DNA from: Tausonia pullulans
Taxonomy: Eukaryota > Basidiomycota > Tremellomycetes > Cystofilobasidiales > Mrakiaceae
Direction of reading: 5' to 3'
NCBI GenBank assembly: GCA_951802195.1
Contig: OX637627.1
Span: forward strand, 62,001-126,000
Length of the DNA: 64,000 nt
Shown here: positions 1-12,900 of the stretch, in pieces
Layout of the letters: each line of letters begins with the position of its first letter
Position numbering within the stretch: position 1 is the first letter of the stretch
Position numbers and translations under genes: made by a program
The notes under the pieces: model-generated
Seen by the model: the letters and a program-made list of their open reading frames with translations, nothing else
Databases searched by the model: none
What the model was told of the DNA's origin: nothing

Positions 1-3000
1 CCGAGGCACAGATGTGGAAAAGCCGTGAGAGGACGAGACCGAGCCAGTTGGGTGATCCGTGGAGATTGGAAGGCTGGAGAAATACGCCCAAGCCAGGTCG
101 TCGTTCATCTTCGAAGCAGCCTGGTTGCCCACCGTCGCAAAATCGGCGCCGTTGGCGGTCGAGTGTTTGTGAACTGTCATTTGGTTGGCTTCCATCGCCG
201 ATCGGTGGTCCTTGATCTTCTCGGCCGAGTGTTCCGAATCATCGGCGGTCGTGAATGGCGTGAGGTAGTGGTGATGGTGGTCGTCGTCCTCCCGAGAGGC
301 CTCACCAATCTGGACGCGGAGAATTGTCGCGGTCACGCCGGGCGACGACTGACAAAGCTGGACAGCAAGCGATAGAGCGAGGCGGTCATCCGGGCCACCG
401 AAGAACGTCACAAGCAGGTGCTGGCCGGGAGCCCCGAAAAAGTCGGCCGTGCCGAGTCCACGATGGACGAAGAGACCGACCTGGGGGAAAGCAGCAACGA
501 CTCAGCAAGAAAACTAGAGAAAGAGTGCAGAGAAGCAAGCGACTTACATCCTGGTCGCAATCGGAGAAGAGACGTCTGAGGAAGTGTGAATACAACGGGG
601 TTCCCGTCGCGGCGTGCGAGTCAAAGAGCGACTCGAACGGGCTGTTCGGGGGCAAGGCAAACGAGGCATGCGAGGCGGCAGCATCCTCGATGGTCATCGG
701 CTCGATGGCCGGGACTTCCCAAGGGACGATGACCATCTGCGAGTCCGCAGCGTGCGAGATGACGAGTGAAGCGAAGCTGTCCTGAGGAACGACGGCGAGA
801 TAGGACGAAACGGGGATCTGATTGAGGTGACCGAACTGAAAAGCAAAAAGAGAGGTCAGAAAGGGATCGAGACGCAGAGAAAGACGAAGAAACCGCCAAC
901 ACACAGTCTTGAAGACCTGCATGACCGTGTCACGACGGAGAATGTCCTCCTGCTCGGCCGATTGCATGACGGCGGACATGCGCCCCGTGAGCTCAACGAG
1001 CCGGAGAGCGTCGACCTCAACCGATTTCTCCTCGGGCGCCTTTCCTTCCTTACGTGTGGTAGGCGCCGGCGACTTGAGGAGTTGAAGAACCGTCATGACC
1101 GCAGGGAGGTGTTCCATCCGGTTGAGGACAACGAGGATCTTGGACGTGAAGATGCGGACGCCCGCCGTCGTAAGATCGGATCTGCCGGCATGCGTCGAAC
1201 CGTCCGAGCCCTTGCGAGTCGCGCGAGTGGCGGCGATCGAGTCTCGATACCGACTCGGGTAGACGAAGAGCGTGAGAGGCGTAGTCTGTATGCAGAGCGA
1301 GTCAGTGTGTTGCACGAGAAGAAGACCGACCAAGAGATGGCAGACTAACGATGATGGTGAGGATAATGGCCTAGAGTGTGAGAAACCTTTGTCAGTCCGG
1401 TAGATAGAGGGCAGATAGCTGGGTCGTTGCGGTCTCACCATGAAGACAAACATGGAGAAGACGCGCGGGTCAAGAATGCCAGCGGCAAGACCGACATTGA
1501 GGACGATGAGCTCGACGAGACTGTGTACACGCCGCCGTCAGCTCAGGTGAAGGGCAGTAGTCAGAAGGGAAATAGATCGCTGACGCACCCCTTGCAGGAC
1601 ATGAGCGTGCCGATAGCAATCGATTCGCGAACGTTGAACTTGTTGAGGCGAGCGGCGGAGGCACAGCCAAAGAACTTGCCGACGAATGCAACGACGCAGA
1701 GGAGAATCGTGTAGCCCCAAGTGGTTCCATCGTCGAGGAGACCGAGGTTGGTCTTGAGTCCCGAGAGGGTGAAGTACTGTGGCAAGAGCATAGCACGTCA
1801 GGCTGAGCTCGCGAAGAGGAGGAGAGCGCAAGAGGAGAACGCACGAGAGGGAGGAAGAGAATGGTGATGAGATCCTCGAGCTTATCGACAAGCGCGATGG
1901 CGAACCCTCCCTCGTGTGGGACAGCGAACGCAGCAACGAAGCCACCAAAGATCGCGTGGACGCCAATGATGTCCGTAACGAAGGCCGAGGCGAAGACCAT
2001 GAAGAGAGTGAGGGTCATCATAAACGGCGTCGGCCGGCCGTTTTCAATCGATCCGCTCCGGACGGCAAGCCAGTAAAAGGCTTTGCGCATTGGCCAGCAG
2101 ACGATTATTGTCCACCCAACGGCACATAGGAGGATGTAGACTGCGGTGACGCCGGAGCCAGCGCCACCGGCCGAGGCGTTGACGAGCGCAACGGTGAGGG
2201 CGAGGAGGATCCAGCCAACGACATCGTTGCCAACTCCTGCGGCGAGGACGACGGTGCCGACGGTCGTGTCGAGAAGCTTGCACTCGGTGAGGATGCGGCA
2301 GAGGACGGGGAACGCGGTGATGGACATGGCGGTTCCGACGAAGAGGAGGAAGTGGCCAAAATTCACTGTTGCCGTGTCGATGAACGTGTGGTAGATCGGG
2401 ATGGCAATCTGGAGGGAGAACGTCGGTCAGATGGGCCACCACATCCAGAAGGAACGCCTTCCACGCACGACGCATCCGAGTCCAAAAGGGAGGATCATGC
2501 CCGCGAGCGAGATGGAAACGGCCGCGCGGTAGTTGCGTTTGATGACGGAAACATCGACCTCGAGACCGACGAGGAAGAGAAAGAGGATGAGACCAATCGT
2601 GCTGACGAGGTTGAGGTAGCTAAGACTCTGTTGGGGGAAGCTGGGGCAGGATGGAGAAGGAAGTCAGCCCCAAGGGATGCAGGCAGGACACGTCCGCCAT
2701 TCGGAGCGAAATCGCGGCGCTCCCTCACTCACATGTGGGCGGTGAAGCCAGGGATCCGTCCAAAGACAGTCGGACCGAGGATGATACCGCCAAGGACCTC
2801 GGCAATGACACGCGGCTGCCTCAGCCTCGTAAGCACAACCGCCAGGAGCTGGGTGAAGGCGAGGATGAGGGAGAGCTGCGGAGTGGGACGAAGTGAGACG
2901 GAACGGCAGCGGCGTCAGCTCCCTAGCTCCTCCTCTCCATCCTCTCCAAGAGGTGGCAGTGCAAATCCCTCACTTGAATGATGAAGAGCGTGATCGGCTG

Positions 3001-3413
3001 TAGGGCGAATGAGAGAGACAGAAAGAAAGAGCGAATATCGCCGGAGCGGTCAGGGGTCAGCGAGACACGAACGAGATAGGAGGGGTGGGTCAGTGACCGC
3101 AAGTCGGTCGACGAAGCGAGGTCTTACGTTTGCCGCATTGAACTTGGTCGGATCGCTGCCGCCGAGGACTCCAGCCTATGGTGGAGGTAGAGACAGGCGG
3201 TCAGCATAAGGGTAAGAACCAGTGCGATGAGGAAAGAGAAAGGGGGAGGAGACGGGAAGGACGCGGGAACGCGGCGCGTTGGCTGGAACAGAGGGGGGGG
3301 GGGGGGGGGGGGAGCGAGCGAGGGGGGGGAGGCGGAGAACATACTTGGTCGGCGGAGACCTTGGCACGAGCGACAAGATGCGAGGCGCGCGCGGCGAGCG
3401 TCGAGAAGGGCAT
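1..3413 (-). CDS. KHA1: K+/H+ antiporter, CPA2 family (Kha1-like), C-terminus cut by window edge
   Basis: Predicted monovalent cation/proton antiporter of an internal membrane (Golgi or endosome by analogy with yeast Kha1). The start chosen is the ATG at 3413 (MPFSTLAARASHLV), whose short exon ends at a GTATGT donor and joins the exon AGVLGGSDPTKFNAANV at about 3176. The next exons give the typical first helices and the motif RQPRVIAEVLGGIILGP, then GLILFLFLVGLEVD, TAMSITAFPVLCRIL and AGVGNDVVGWILLA, which are hallmarks of the Kef/Kha antiporter core. About a dozen membrane segments are expected. After them (below about 1450) comes a soluble tail with stretches such as DALRLVELTGRMSAVM and SQMVIVPWEVP, as in the Kha1 cytosolic domain. 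The reading frame is still open at base 1, so the C-terminus lies outside. Family call is secure; the ion specificity is inferred. Confidence 0.9.
3293..3312. repeat. 20-nt G homopolymer inside a KHA1 intron
   Basis: Twenty G in a row on the plus strand, followed closely by another G run. It lies in the first intron of the antiporter gene, so the pre-mRNA carries a poly-C stretch in its pyrimidine-rich part. Length at such runs is prone to sequencing error. Confidence 0.9.
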
Positions 3414-4050
3414 GCTGCTGACGAGCGTCGAGGAGGTCGTTGAGAGAGATAAGCAGAGAGGTACGGCGAGAGGGATCGGCGGCGTGGAGCCCTAGCGGGG
3501 AGAGGGTGGAGGAGGGGAGGGCCGGAGGCTGTTGGACTGTCGTACCGAGGGCAGACTCGTTGCTCCTGCGCCTGGGTTAGGCCTGGCTGGCTCGAAGGGA
3601 ACGGTCCTGGTGGAAGTGCGGCCTGTCGAGGAAGCGAAGGAGCGGACGACGGGCGAGGGAAGAGCGAGGAGGTGGGGGTGAGAGTCAGCGTGGGCAGGCG
3701 TCTCTGGGCGGGCTTGGCCCAGCGATTTCTGCGAGCCCGCGGGAGGCGGCGGGCTGGGCCCTTCGAGAAAGGGAAGCACGTTGCATCTCTTCTGCGACAG
3801 TGCAGGCCTCGCTTGTGTGAGACATCATCAAGCGAGATACCCTTGCGCTCACTCCTTCACATCCAGGCAGCCGGGTCACGAGCAGACAAATGGGCGTTCA
3901 TAAAGGGGCGTTCAGGGGGCGTGAGTGTAAGAAAGGTCCAGACGGAGAATACGGAGGAAATGCCAAGCAATAAAGACAACGGAGCCAGGAGGGGGAGAAA
4001 TGCATGTAGTGAGAGTCCCGATGAGGAGTGTAGAACGAGAAGACAAGAGA
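3414..4050. other. Intergenic region, KHA1 promoter and MET16 3' end
   Basis: 637 bp between two minus-strand genes. It should hold the 5' UTR and promoter of the antiporter gene and the terminator of PAPS reductase. The KHA1-sense strand is C-rich and CT-rich near the start codon, as in other promoters here. I see no convincing gene or named site. Confidence 0.5.
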
Positions 4051-5343
4051 TCAAGCCCCCAAGGCCGCAGTTGGCTCAACGATGACCGTACCCTCGCCCT
4101 CGACCGCCACAACGGGAAGCACGTCGCCACCCTTGGCCTCGTCCTTGGCCTTGAGCTCCTTCCTAGAAAGCGGGAAAAGAAAGCCAGTCAGCAGGGGTTT
4201 TCTGTGTATCACAACGGAATGCAGCGACTCACTCTCGGCGGCGCTTCTCAAACAGCTTGCGCTGCGAGTGGAAGTCGGTGTGGAGACCGCATTCTGTCTT
4301 GGCCTTGCCAGCCCAACGACCCGCTCGCTCGCCAGCATCGCCAAGACCATCGGCAGCTCCAGCAGCAGACGGCTTGGCCGTCGAGTGCCAGTCACCGATG
4401 GACTTGTATCCCACGTCGAGAAGCGCGTTGTAAGGGACATCCCTGGGAGAAGCAGTCAAGATCTCGGTCAGCCAAGCAACCAAATGAGATAAGCGCAGGT
4501 GCGAACACGTACTCCTTGTCAATGTACTCCTTGACCTGCTTAAACGACCAGTCGATGAGCGGGTTGATCTTGATCATGCCCGTCGAGTCAAGCTCGACAA
4601 CAGGAAGCGACGACCGGTCCGCGCCCTGGGACCGCCGACGGCCAGTAAGGACGGCACGGACGTCAAGGGTATCGTAGGCACGCTGCTGGGGCTCAGACTG
4701 GAAGGTGAAGGGGGGGGAGGGTGGGGGGGGGGGTCCGTTAGTCAGTCAGGCACAGCGCAGTCAAACACAGACAGAAGTACCCGCAGGCACCACCACGCAC
4801 CTTGACGAGGTAGTCGTACGACTCCTCCTCGACCTCCCAGAGCTTCTCTCCGTAGGCAGTCTCGAATTCCTTGGCGTCAGCGAGCTCCTCGCCGTCCGGT
4901 CCGGCGGGCTTGAAGGTGTGGAGCGGGGCGAGGTACCGCTGAGCGGCCTGCTCGGCGAGGTCGAGCGTCGAAGGGAAATGGTGAAGAGTGTCGAGGAAGA
5001 TGAGGGGGACGAGGTGGGTCTCGTCGCGCGAGAGCGAGATCTCAGAGATCATGGCGAGCGAGGCGAGGCCGGTGCTGAGAACAGAGAGAAGACGAAAGAC
5101 GTGGGGTTGGTCAGCGAGTGCGCAGGGAGGACGAGAACAGCGGGCGTCCGCGGCTCACAGTCCGAACGCCGTCGTCTGCCAAAGGCCGCCCTCGGGAATA
5201 TTGTCGATGGCCCAGGTAAGAATCTCCTGGGGTGTCTTGCCCGTGAGGCTCGCGTTGATGTCCGCAAGCTGCTTGGGTGTGAACAGCGGCTCACGCGAGC
5301 CAGCGGGGGAGGAAGAAGAAACCTCGAAGGGAGCGGCGGTCAT
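4051..5343 (-). CDS. MET16: Phosphoadenosine phosphosulfate (PAPS) reductase
   Basis: Reduces PAPS to sulfite with thioredoxin in the cytosolic assimilatory sulfate pathway that feeds cysteine and methionine. Five exons are visible. The first starts [15 protein letters not shown] and runs through [18 protein letters not shown]. The second gives [20 protein letters not shown] and the HTFKP region. The third holds [20 protein letters not shown] and [18 protein letters not shown], the substrate-binding part. The fourth ends with [10 protein letters not shown], which contains the family's catalytic cysteine (ECGxH). A short last exon ends PTAALGA before a TGA at 4051. I see no extra Cys pairs of the iron-sulfur APS reductases, as expected for a fungal PAPS enzyme. 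One intron contains a long G-rich tract. Call is firm. Confidence 0.93.
4711..4733. repeat. G-rich homopolymer tract in a MET16 intron
   Basis: G-runs broken by one A and one T in the intron between the second and third coding exons of PAPS reductase. On the transcribed strand it is a C-run, the same arrangement as in the KHA1 intron. Confidence 0.85.
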
Positions 5344-6599
5344 GATTTTTGAGGCGGCGAAGAAACGGGACTGGAGGATGGCGTGCGTGCGTGCGAATAC
5401 GGAGAACGGCGCGTCCGGAAGGGAGCGAATGAAGCCTCTAAATGAGCGGCTGAGAATGTAGAAGGGAGAGTTGGTTGGTGGGATGAGTGGGATGAACCAT
5501 TCGGAAAAGAATCAATCAAGACCGCCCGGGGGCAAGTTGCGTGCGCGCTGATGGGCTTGGGGACCCCTGGCGAGCACGCCATGCAGCGGCAGCAGCCTCG
5601 GTCGGCCTCGGAGGGCTGGCGGCGGCTGGACGAGGCCTGCCCTCCACTCACCGCGGCACCGATGGGGGTGCCGGCTTATTCGATGACGAAATTTCTCTCC
5701 TGCCGCCCTCCAGGATGACTGATCGCCAGTTCTCCCATCAGTAATGCGTAGGATGCCTCAGCAGCAAGCGAATGGGGGGAGAATATCCATCAAGGCAGGA
5801 TGACGAAGCAGGGCAAAAACACATCCGATCCGGAGCCGTTGGAAAAGTGACGACAATCTCCCTCTTGTGTGCGCGCGCGCGAGAGAGACAAGGAGATGCG
5901 TTCCGTCGTTGGCTGCTTCCTCATCTCCCGCTTCTGTCGCCTTAGTCCAGGGTCTCTTTGATGAAAGGAGAGAACAGACTGACAGATGCGCCATCCGTCG
6001 TCTGGTGAGATCAGCGTCGGTCCGCGCTTCTGCCGTTGGATAAGAGCTTCTTTCTGATGCTTCGCTCCCGTTCGACGCAGCAAAGGCAGTCTTATGCACT
6101 ACCTCAAGCCAACCCGGCGCTGGCTATCGCATCAGCTGCTGGAGGATCTTGGAAATCTTGGAGCGACCACGGATCAGGCCGAAAGCCGCCGCGGTGGGGC
6201 GGACTGAGTCTGTGAGCACTGGGAACACTGAGAGCACTGAGAGCAATCACATCCCCCCCTCCTCATATCGTCTTCGTGTCAGAAAGGTACTTGGTTCATT
6301 TACAGGAATGGGCAGGGTTATCTAGTCATGTTATGGAGCAAGCGGTGGTATGCGGATCATGTCTCCGCCTGGACCTCGCTCGATACACAGGCCACCTCTT
6401 TCTTGAAGCCTTCTCATTCAGCCTCGCAGCTTTCGGACCCAGTCTGCTCCCATCCTTTCGCCACCGAGATTGCTTCAGAGGCCTAATCGGGGGCCCATAC
6501 AGATCACAACAGAAGAAAGAAGAGGGGAGCCCAGAGGAAAGACAAGAAGGGGAGGAGTGGGAGCGGGAACAAAATGCAAAGTGGAAAGGGAAGAGACGT
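5344..6599. other. Intergenic region, MET16 promoter and PUT2 3' end
   Basis: About 1.26 kb between two minus-strand genes. It holds the PAPS reductase promoter on its left side. Short open frames on both strands show no recognisable domain. A small imperfect direct repeat sits near 6211-6245. No tRNA or other RNA gene was seen. Confidence 0.5.
6211..6245. repeat. Imperfect direct repeat, GAGCACTG/GAACACTG units
   Basis: Three to four tandem units of about 10 bp built on GAGCACTGAG with one base variants. It lies in the MET16-PUT2 intergenic region, about 0.9 kb upstream of the MET16 start. No function is evident. Confidence 0.6.
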
Positions 6600-8972
6600 C
6601 TAAGCGCTGTTCGACGGATAGAGGTACGTCGTGGGTCCGACGAACGTCTCCTTGATGGAGCGAGCGGAAACGAAGCGGGAGAAGATCGACGGACTGCAGG
6701 GGCGTCAGAAGAGAGGTCAGTTTGGAAGAGGAAGAAATGAGGAAGAAGGTATCAAAAAAGATAACGAACGATCCACTCTTGTCATTCGTTCCGCTACCAC
6801 GAGCTCCTCCGAAAGGCTGCTGTCCGACGACGGCTCCAGTGCACTGATAGACGAGGCGAACAAGGGGGTCAGCGGCTGAACGCGCGCGAATTGTGGCTAT
6901 TGCCGCGCCACGACACATACCTTGTCGTTGATGTAGAAGTTTCCGGCCGAGTTGCGAAGGAGCTGCTGGCCCTTGTGGATGGCGGCGCGGTCCGAGGCAA
7001 AAATGGATCCGGTGAGGGCGTACTCGGTCGTGTTGTCGATGAGCTCGCACGTCGCCTCGAACTCCTCATCCGGGTAAACGTAGACGGTGATGACAGGGCC
7101 GAAGATCTCAGAGACCATTGTAACGGACTTAGGGTCCTTGGTGACAATGACGGTCGGGTTGACAAAGTAGCCCTTGGACTTGTCGGCCGTGCCGCCGACG
7201 AGGATCTCGCCTCCAGCCTCCTTAGCCTTGGCAATGAGGCCGGTGATCTTGTCGAACGAGGCCTCGTTGCTGTAGGGGAGCCGTTCAGCGGAAGAAAAGC
7301 GACAGATGGAAGAGGGAAGACAGAACGCACATGACAGGTCCAAGGAAGTTGGTGAAGTCCTCAAACGAGCCGACCTTAATCTTCTCAACCTCCTCCTTCA
7401 TGACCTTGCCCCATCCGGCGTCCCAGAGCGACTGGGGCACGTAGACGCGGCCGAGAGCAGAGCACTTCTGGCCCGAGTACTCGAAGCCGGACCGGATCGA
7501 CTGAATGACCGTCTCGCGGATGTCGGCCGACTTGTGGATGAGGTGGAAGTTTTTGCCTCCAGTCTCGCCGACGATGCGAGGGTATGACCGGTAGAGGTCA
7601 ACGTTGTTGGCAATCTGCTTCCAGAGGCCCTTGAAGACGGCGGTCGAGCCGGTGAAATGGAGGCCAGCGAACCGCTTGTCATCGGTGCACTGCTTGACGA
7701 TCTCCGGGGCCGGGCCGGGGATGAACTGGATTACAGAGCCAGGGACACCAGCCTCGAGGAGAAGCTTGTGGGTGAGGTAGTTGGCGTAGGTCGCCATAGG
7801 GGAGGGCTTCCACAGGCAGACGTTGCCGACGATAACCGGGGCGCCGACGAGGTTACCACCAATGGCGGTCTAGAGGAAGAAGACACTCAGCAACCGGCTG
7901 AACAAGACAAGATCAGAGTGGACACGCACGAAGTTGAAGGGCGAGACGGCGAGAACGAAGCCCTCAAGAGGACGGTACTCGGTCCGGCTGATTAACAACG
8001 CTCGTTAGCACTTACACGCACGCGCGGTCTTCGTTAACTCGCGGTGACTCACTTCCAGGTGCCAGGTGAGTTCTCAGGGGGCTGCTGAGCGTACAGCTGC
8101 TCAACGTACTTGACCGAGAAACGGAAGAAGTCGGCCATCTAACGAGAGAAGGAGCAGGCGACAGCGTTAGCGCATGCGAATGCGGGCGAGCGATATGTCA
8201 AAGAGCCTCACCTCGGCGGCAGCGTCAATCTCGGCCTGCCAGGCGTTCTTGCCCTGTCCAAGCATAGTGGCAGCCATGAGCTTGTACCTGAGAGTACGAA
8301 GGACGGAAGAAAGCAAGGCGTCAGAGAGTGGAATCAGAGCTAGAGACGACGACCGCTGCCCAACAACTGCCCACGGCTCACCTGTACTTGCCGGCAACGA
8401 GATCGGCGGCCTTAAGGAAGATGGCCGCCCTGTCGTTCCAGGGAAGCTCCTCCCAGGCCTGCTGGGCCTTGGTGGACGACTCAATAGCCTTGGCGACGAG
8501 CTCGGGCGTGGCAGCGTGGTACTTGCAGAGCGGGGTGCCCTTGTGGTCGTGAGGGAGGGCCTGCTCGAGGACGTTGCCGGTTTTGACCTAAATAAGAGGG
8601 CGAGCGGGGGGAGGGGGGAGGGTGGGGAACGAAGGAAAGATGTGGGAAGCGTCAACATGCGGCGAGATAGCAGGTCGGTCCAGGTTGGCGGCAGCACGAG
8701 GTGCCAACAAGACGAGATGAACGCACCTCAACGCCATCGACAACGCAGGGAACCTCAAACGGGAGCTGAGACTTCATCTCCTTGATAGCGGCCTCGAGCC
8801 CGGCACGCTCGGGCGAGCCAGGGGCGTAGTTGCCCTGGAAGGACGACCGGTATCAAGGGAGGGAGGGTCAGCGTCGGGTCTGGCCGGCCAGCAGTAGTCA
8901 TGCGGGGCGAGGCGGACGCACCATGGGCTCGTTGGTGATCTTGGGGATGGAGAAAGAAGCGAGAGTGGCCAT
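6600..8972 (-). CDS. PUT2: Delta-1-pyrroline-5-carboxylate dehydrogenase
   Basis: Oxidises pyrroline-5-carboxylate to glutamate with NAD+, the second step of proline catabolism, normally in mitochondria. The start at 8972 gives MATLASFSIPKITNEPM, matching the conserved N-terminal end of the family. Roughly nine exons follow. Key blocks are VCLWKPSPMATYANYL, FTGSTAVFKGLW, the catalytic glutamate in VGETGGKNFHLIHKS, the catalytic cysteine in SGQKCSALGRVYVP, SEIFGPVITVYVYPDEEF and QQPFGGARGSGTNDK. The last exon encodes RFVSARSIKETFVGPTTY and stops with TAG at 6600, so the C-terminal PUT2/ALDH4 signature is complete. An N-terminal targeting peptide is not obvious in this start, so an upstream exon or weak presequence is possible. 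Call is firm. Confidence 0.94.
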
Positions 8973-9999
8973 GATGAGAAGAAGAGAAAGTAGGACGGCC
9001 TAAGAGGGAAGGATTGGGGGGATGATGGGTGTTGAAGAAAGCCGAGCGAGAAAGGGCGGGGCGGCGAGTCTTTTGACGCGCGCGCCCATGACGGCACACT
9101 CAACCGCGCGCCTCCCACAACCCAGCACGCGGCTCTAAGGAAGAGCCGCCCAAGATGCCGCCGCCGCCGCCAACAGCCAGAGAGCCGGTTGGGAACGCAG
9201 CAGGAGCGGCCAGCCGTCTGGAAAATCATTGGCACTCCGCCTTGCGGCTTCTGGAAGAATCTTGCTGACAGCCCAGTTTATGTTGAGGGCCTTGGGCCGC
9301 AGCAGGGGTGGCAGCCTTCCGGAGGTTGTTCAACTGCCGCCACTGACCTGCAAGCTTGGTGTGGAGTCAGACGTGCAAGATCGGAGCTTACGTACGAATC
9401 CTCTTCAGTGTCATGTACCTTGCTCAGTCTATGTGTGCGAGCGGGTCCTGTGTGACGTGTATATTGTGATCTATGGTAAATTGCAGATCAACATTGCGAT
9501 TGAATGAAGGAATAGGGAATATTTACATCCCAGCCTCAACGAGAAGATGATTTATCAGTGCCTCAGAGAGTGGCAAACATCCGAGAAGGGAAAAAATGAT
9601 CCAGTAGGACGAAGCATGCACTTCACTGGACAGGCGCCGTGACACGGCTCGCCTCTGCGCCGCCCTCAAAGCGCCCGCGCGATCGGCGGGCGCCTAGAGA
9701 TGCCACCCGCCGACTTGCGCCGGCCCAACTTCTGCCGCTGCTTGCCTATCTTCGCTTGTGTTAGTGAGTCACGGTCAATTACAGAGTATATCTCGTTGAA
9801 GCAGAGATAGGCTGTAGCGCTGTAGAGCCGAGACAATGAAGAGTTTTTGTGTGGTAGGCACCAATATAGGATGAAGACTCGTGCACAGGGTGAGCACCTC
9901 TCGACTTCAGCAAGGCTCGTTAAAATCCATCCCATGCATCGCGGCAGACAAACAAGAGAGCAACATGGGTCTAGAAAGAAAGAGGGAGCAAGAAACCAC
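8973..9999. other. Intergenic region, PUT2 promoter and NUG1 3' end
   Basis: About 1.03 kb between two minus-strand genes. The PUT2 side is CT-rich on the sense strand. The stretch 9400-9650 is more AT-rich and looks like ordinary untranslated or spacer DNA. No gene or RNA feature was recognised. Confidence 0.5.
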
Positions 10000-12900
10000 C
10001 TAGAAGAAGTGCTGGTCGAACGAGTACGGAACCTCGCCCTTGTCAGCCTTGGCCCGGTCGGCGGCCTTGGAAGTCGTGGGCTTTTTGGGAGCCGCAGTAA
10101 CAGCAGCAACGGGCTTCGCAGCCTTCTTCTCCTTGACGGGAGAGGTAGTGACAGTGGCAGTAGCCTCCTTCTTGCCCTTCTTGATGGCCTTCTTCGACTC
10201 AACGACAGGCTCGACGGCGACGGCGGTTTGTACTTTCTTCTTGGACTTGAGGATCGAGACGGGGCCCTTGCCATTAACCTCGTCGACAAGGCCGTTACCC
10301 TTGGGCGTCTTGCCCTTGGGCTGAGCGGCGAAGACGACCTTCTTCGAGTCAACGACAGAGACGGCGGCCTTCTTGGACGGCCGGGCAGCGGCGGCGGGGG
10401 CGGCACGCTTCTTGCCCTTGCTACCTTTGGCGGCGGCCTTCGCGGCGTTGATGAGGTCGAGCATTGAGGGAGCCTCGTCATCAGAGGGCTCCTCGTCTGA
10501 GGCGTCTCCGTCCTCCTGAGGGAAGCAGAGGCGGGCATCAGTACAGGAGAAAGAGAAGGGAATGCGAGCATCCACCCACCTGGAGATCCGACATGTCGTC
10601 GACGGGCTCCTCGCCCTCTTGACCCTCCGGGTACACCTCCTCGCCCTCACCGTCCCACTCCATCTCGTCATCCTCATCATCCTCCCAACCCTCGCCGTCG
10701 TCGCTAACAGAGCCCTCGCTGTCCTGGCGAAGCTCATCGTCGAGGACGACCTCCCTCAGGTCCCCACCATCTGACTTGAATGTCTCATCGACGTTCATCC
10801 TCACAACACCCCGACCGCCCTTCTCGCCAATGAGCTCCCTCCTCGTCCGGCACCTCGCGAGCGTCTCTTCCTCGCGCGTCTTGAAAAGTGTGAGCGAGTC
10901 GAGCTCAGCAGGGACGAGCGGGTCGAGGGTCGCGCCCTTGGGTCCCGGAGGCGTCGTGTAGTGAGGGAACTGCTCAAGCGCCCAGTCGCGGAGGAGGACG
11001 CGGGCGGCCGAGTCGAGATCAGCGACACCCTTGCGCTTGAGGCGGCCTTGGACGCGAGCGAGCGACGTGAGGAACGACTGGGGCTCCGAGGAGAGGAAGG
11101 CTGGGGTCGAGTAGAGAAGCATAAGGTCGTTGGGGTTGCAGTGCGCGATGATGTACTCGGCTAGGGAAGGCGGTGAAGCAAGGTGGTCAGCCAACGACCC
11201 GCATGAGTAGTCTGAATAGTACGACTTACCGAGAGGCAGCGGCTCCTTGATGCGGTCGATGCGACCAATGTTGCGCCGGAGAAGGTCCTTGACCCGGTTG
11301 ACCTCGATCGTCTCCCACATCTCGGCCTCCTCCTCCGTCTCGGACTTGAGCTCGTCGTCGTCGTCCTGCTCACTCTCCTCTTCATCAGCGTCGTCTCCGG
11401 GGAAGACGTCCGCAAAGATCCATCCGGGCGTGTCAACGAAGCGGATCTTGGTCGACGACGTCGGCGATGTGTAAATCGTCGCGCAGGGTGTCGTGGTGGT
11501 GACTTTGGACTGGGCCGACGTCGGCGGGTAAACCGCGGTCGGGAAGTGATTGGTCGTGAGGAGGGTGTTAAGAAGAGACGACTTGCCGACCTGTAGATAT
11601 GGGCAGAAATCACTTCAGTACAAAGAAGACTCGACAGATTGAGCGGGTGACAACGAACGTTCGGGAGTCCGGCGACGATGACGGTAAAGTCACCCTTGGG
11701 AGCCTTCCTCTCGCCTGCCCACTTCTCAAGCTGCAAGAGAAGCTCCTCCCGACCGAGAACCTCCTCGGGCGCGAGCCTTGACCGCCGCTCGTCCTCAGCA
11801 GCCTTGGCGGCGCCGGTGAGCGGGATAGGGTGCATGGGCGCGTTCTTGATCTGCTTCTGGGTCGGACCCGGAGGAGCACGGTTCGAGGGAAGCTTCGACT
11901 TGAAAAGGATCGTCGGGAATCGCGGACGAAGGTAAAGGAGCCACTGCTGGAGGGCCTCTCGGGGGACGAGGTCTGTAAGAGAGGAAGTGGGCGAGATCAG
12001 TCAAGGGTAAAGCTCGCCGGTCCGTATGTACACGCGCGAGACACAGACACACCAATCTTCGTGAGAACCACGACAAGCTTGCCCTTCTTTCCCTCGTCAT
12101 CCTCCTGAACAAAGAGCTCCTCGAGCCAGGGGCTCCGGAACCCAAGTGGGTCGCGGGCATCGACAACCTCGAGGAGGACGTCGGCCTGCTCGAGCGCCGC
12201 CTGGAGCGTCGGCAGGTCAGCGTCGAAGAGGATCGGAGCGGCCTCGCCGTCATCGGCCTCTTCGGAGTCGTCCATCATCTCGTCGTCGTCCTCAACGTCG
12301 TCGTCCTCGTTGTCGGCGAGCTTAGAGGCCTTGCCGGACATGACGCGCGTGCCCCGGAGGGTGTTGACACCAAGGGGGTCGTCCTCGTCGTCGTCGGACT
12401 CGGGCTGAGCTACGGCGGGGGCCTTGCCGGCCTTCCTCTCGTCCCGGAGACGCTGCTTCTCCTCCTCGTTCTAAAAGACACCGGTGGAGCATCAGATCAG
12501 TAAATGGCGCCTTGCTGAAGACGCGACCTGAGCCATGAAGATTTCGGGCAGGCGCGAGAAGGGCCATGCGTGAATGAAGTGACGAGACGAGGGACGTACC
12601 AGGCGGCGCTGCTCAGCGACCTCGGCGAGGATCTGGTCCTTATAGGGGAACGAGGCGGGGATTCCAGGGTCCTTGGTCTTGTCTGTGAAAGCATGAGGCG
12701 AAGAGGCACGAGCATCAGTCCAAGTTCGTCTCGGGGATCCATGCTCCCACGTCCTCATCCTCCTTCCCGCGTCCATCCCACCTCGCTCTTTTCTCCCGGT
12801 ACGAGGACTCACTCGACTTCCACGTGATATCCTTCTTGGCGGCCCGCTTGTTCTTTTTGCGCGTCTCGGAGGCCTTCTGCTTGATCTTGGACCGTTGGTG

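Noticed and set aside
6891-7587. Plus-strand open frames opposite PUT2
   Set aside because: They are antisense shadows of strongly biased GC-rich codons and lack any domain.
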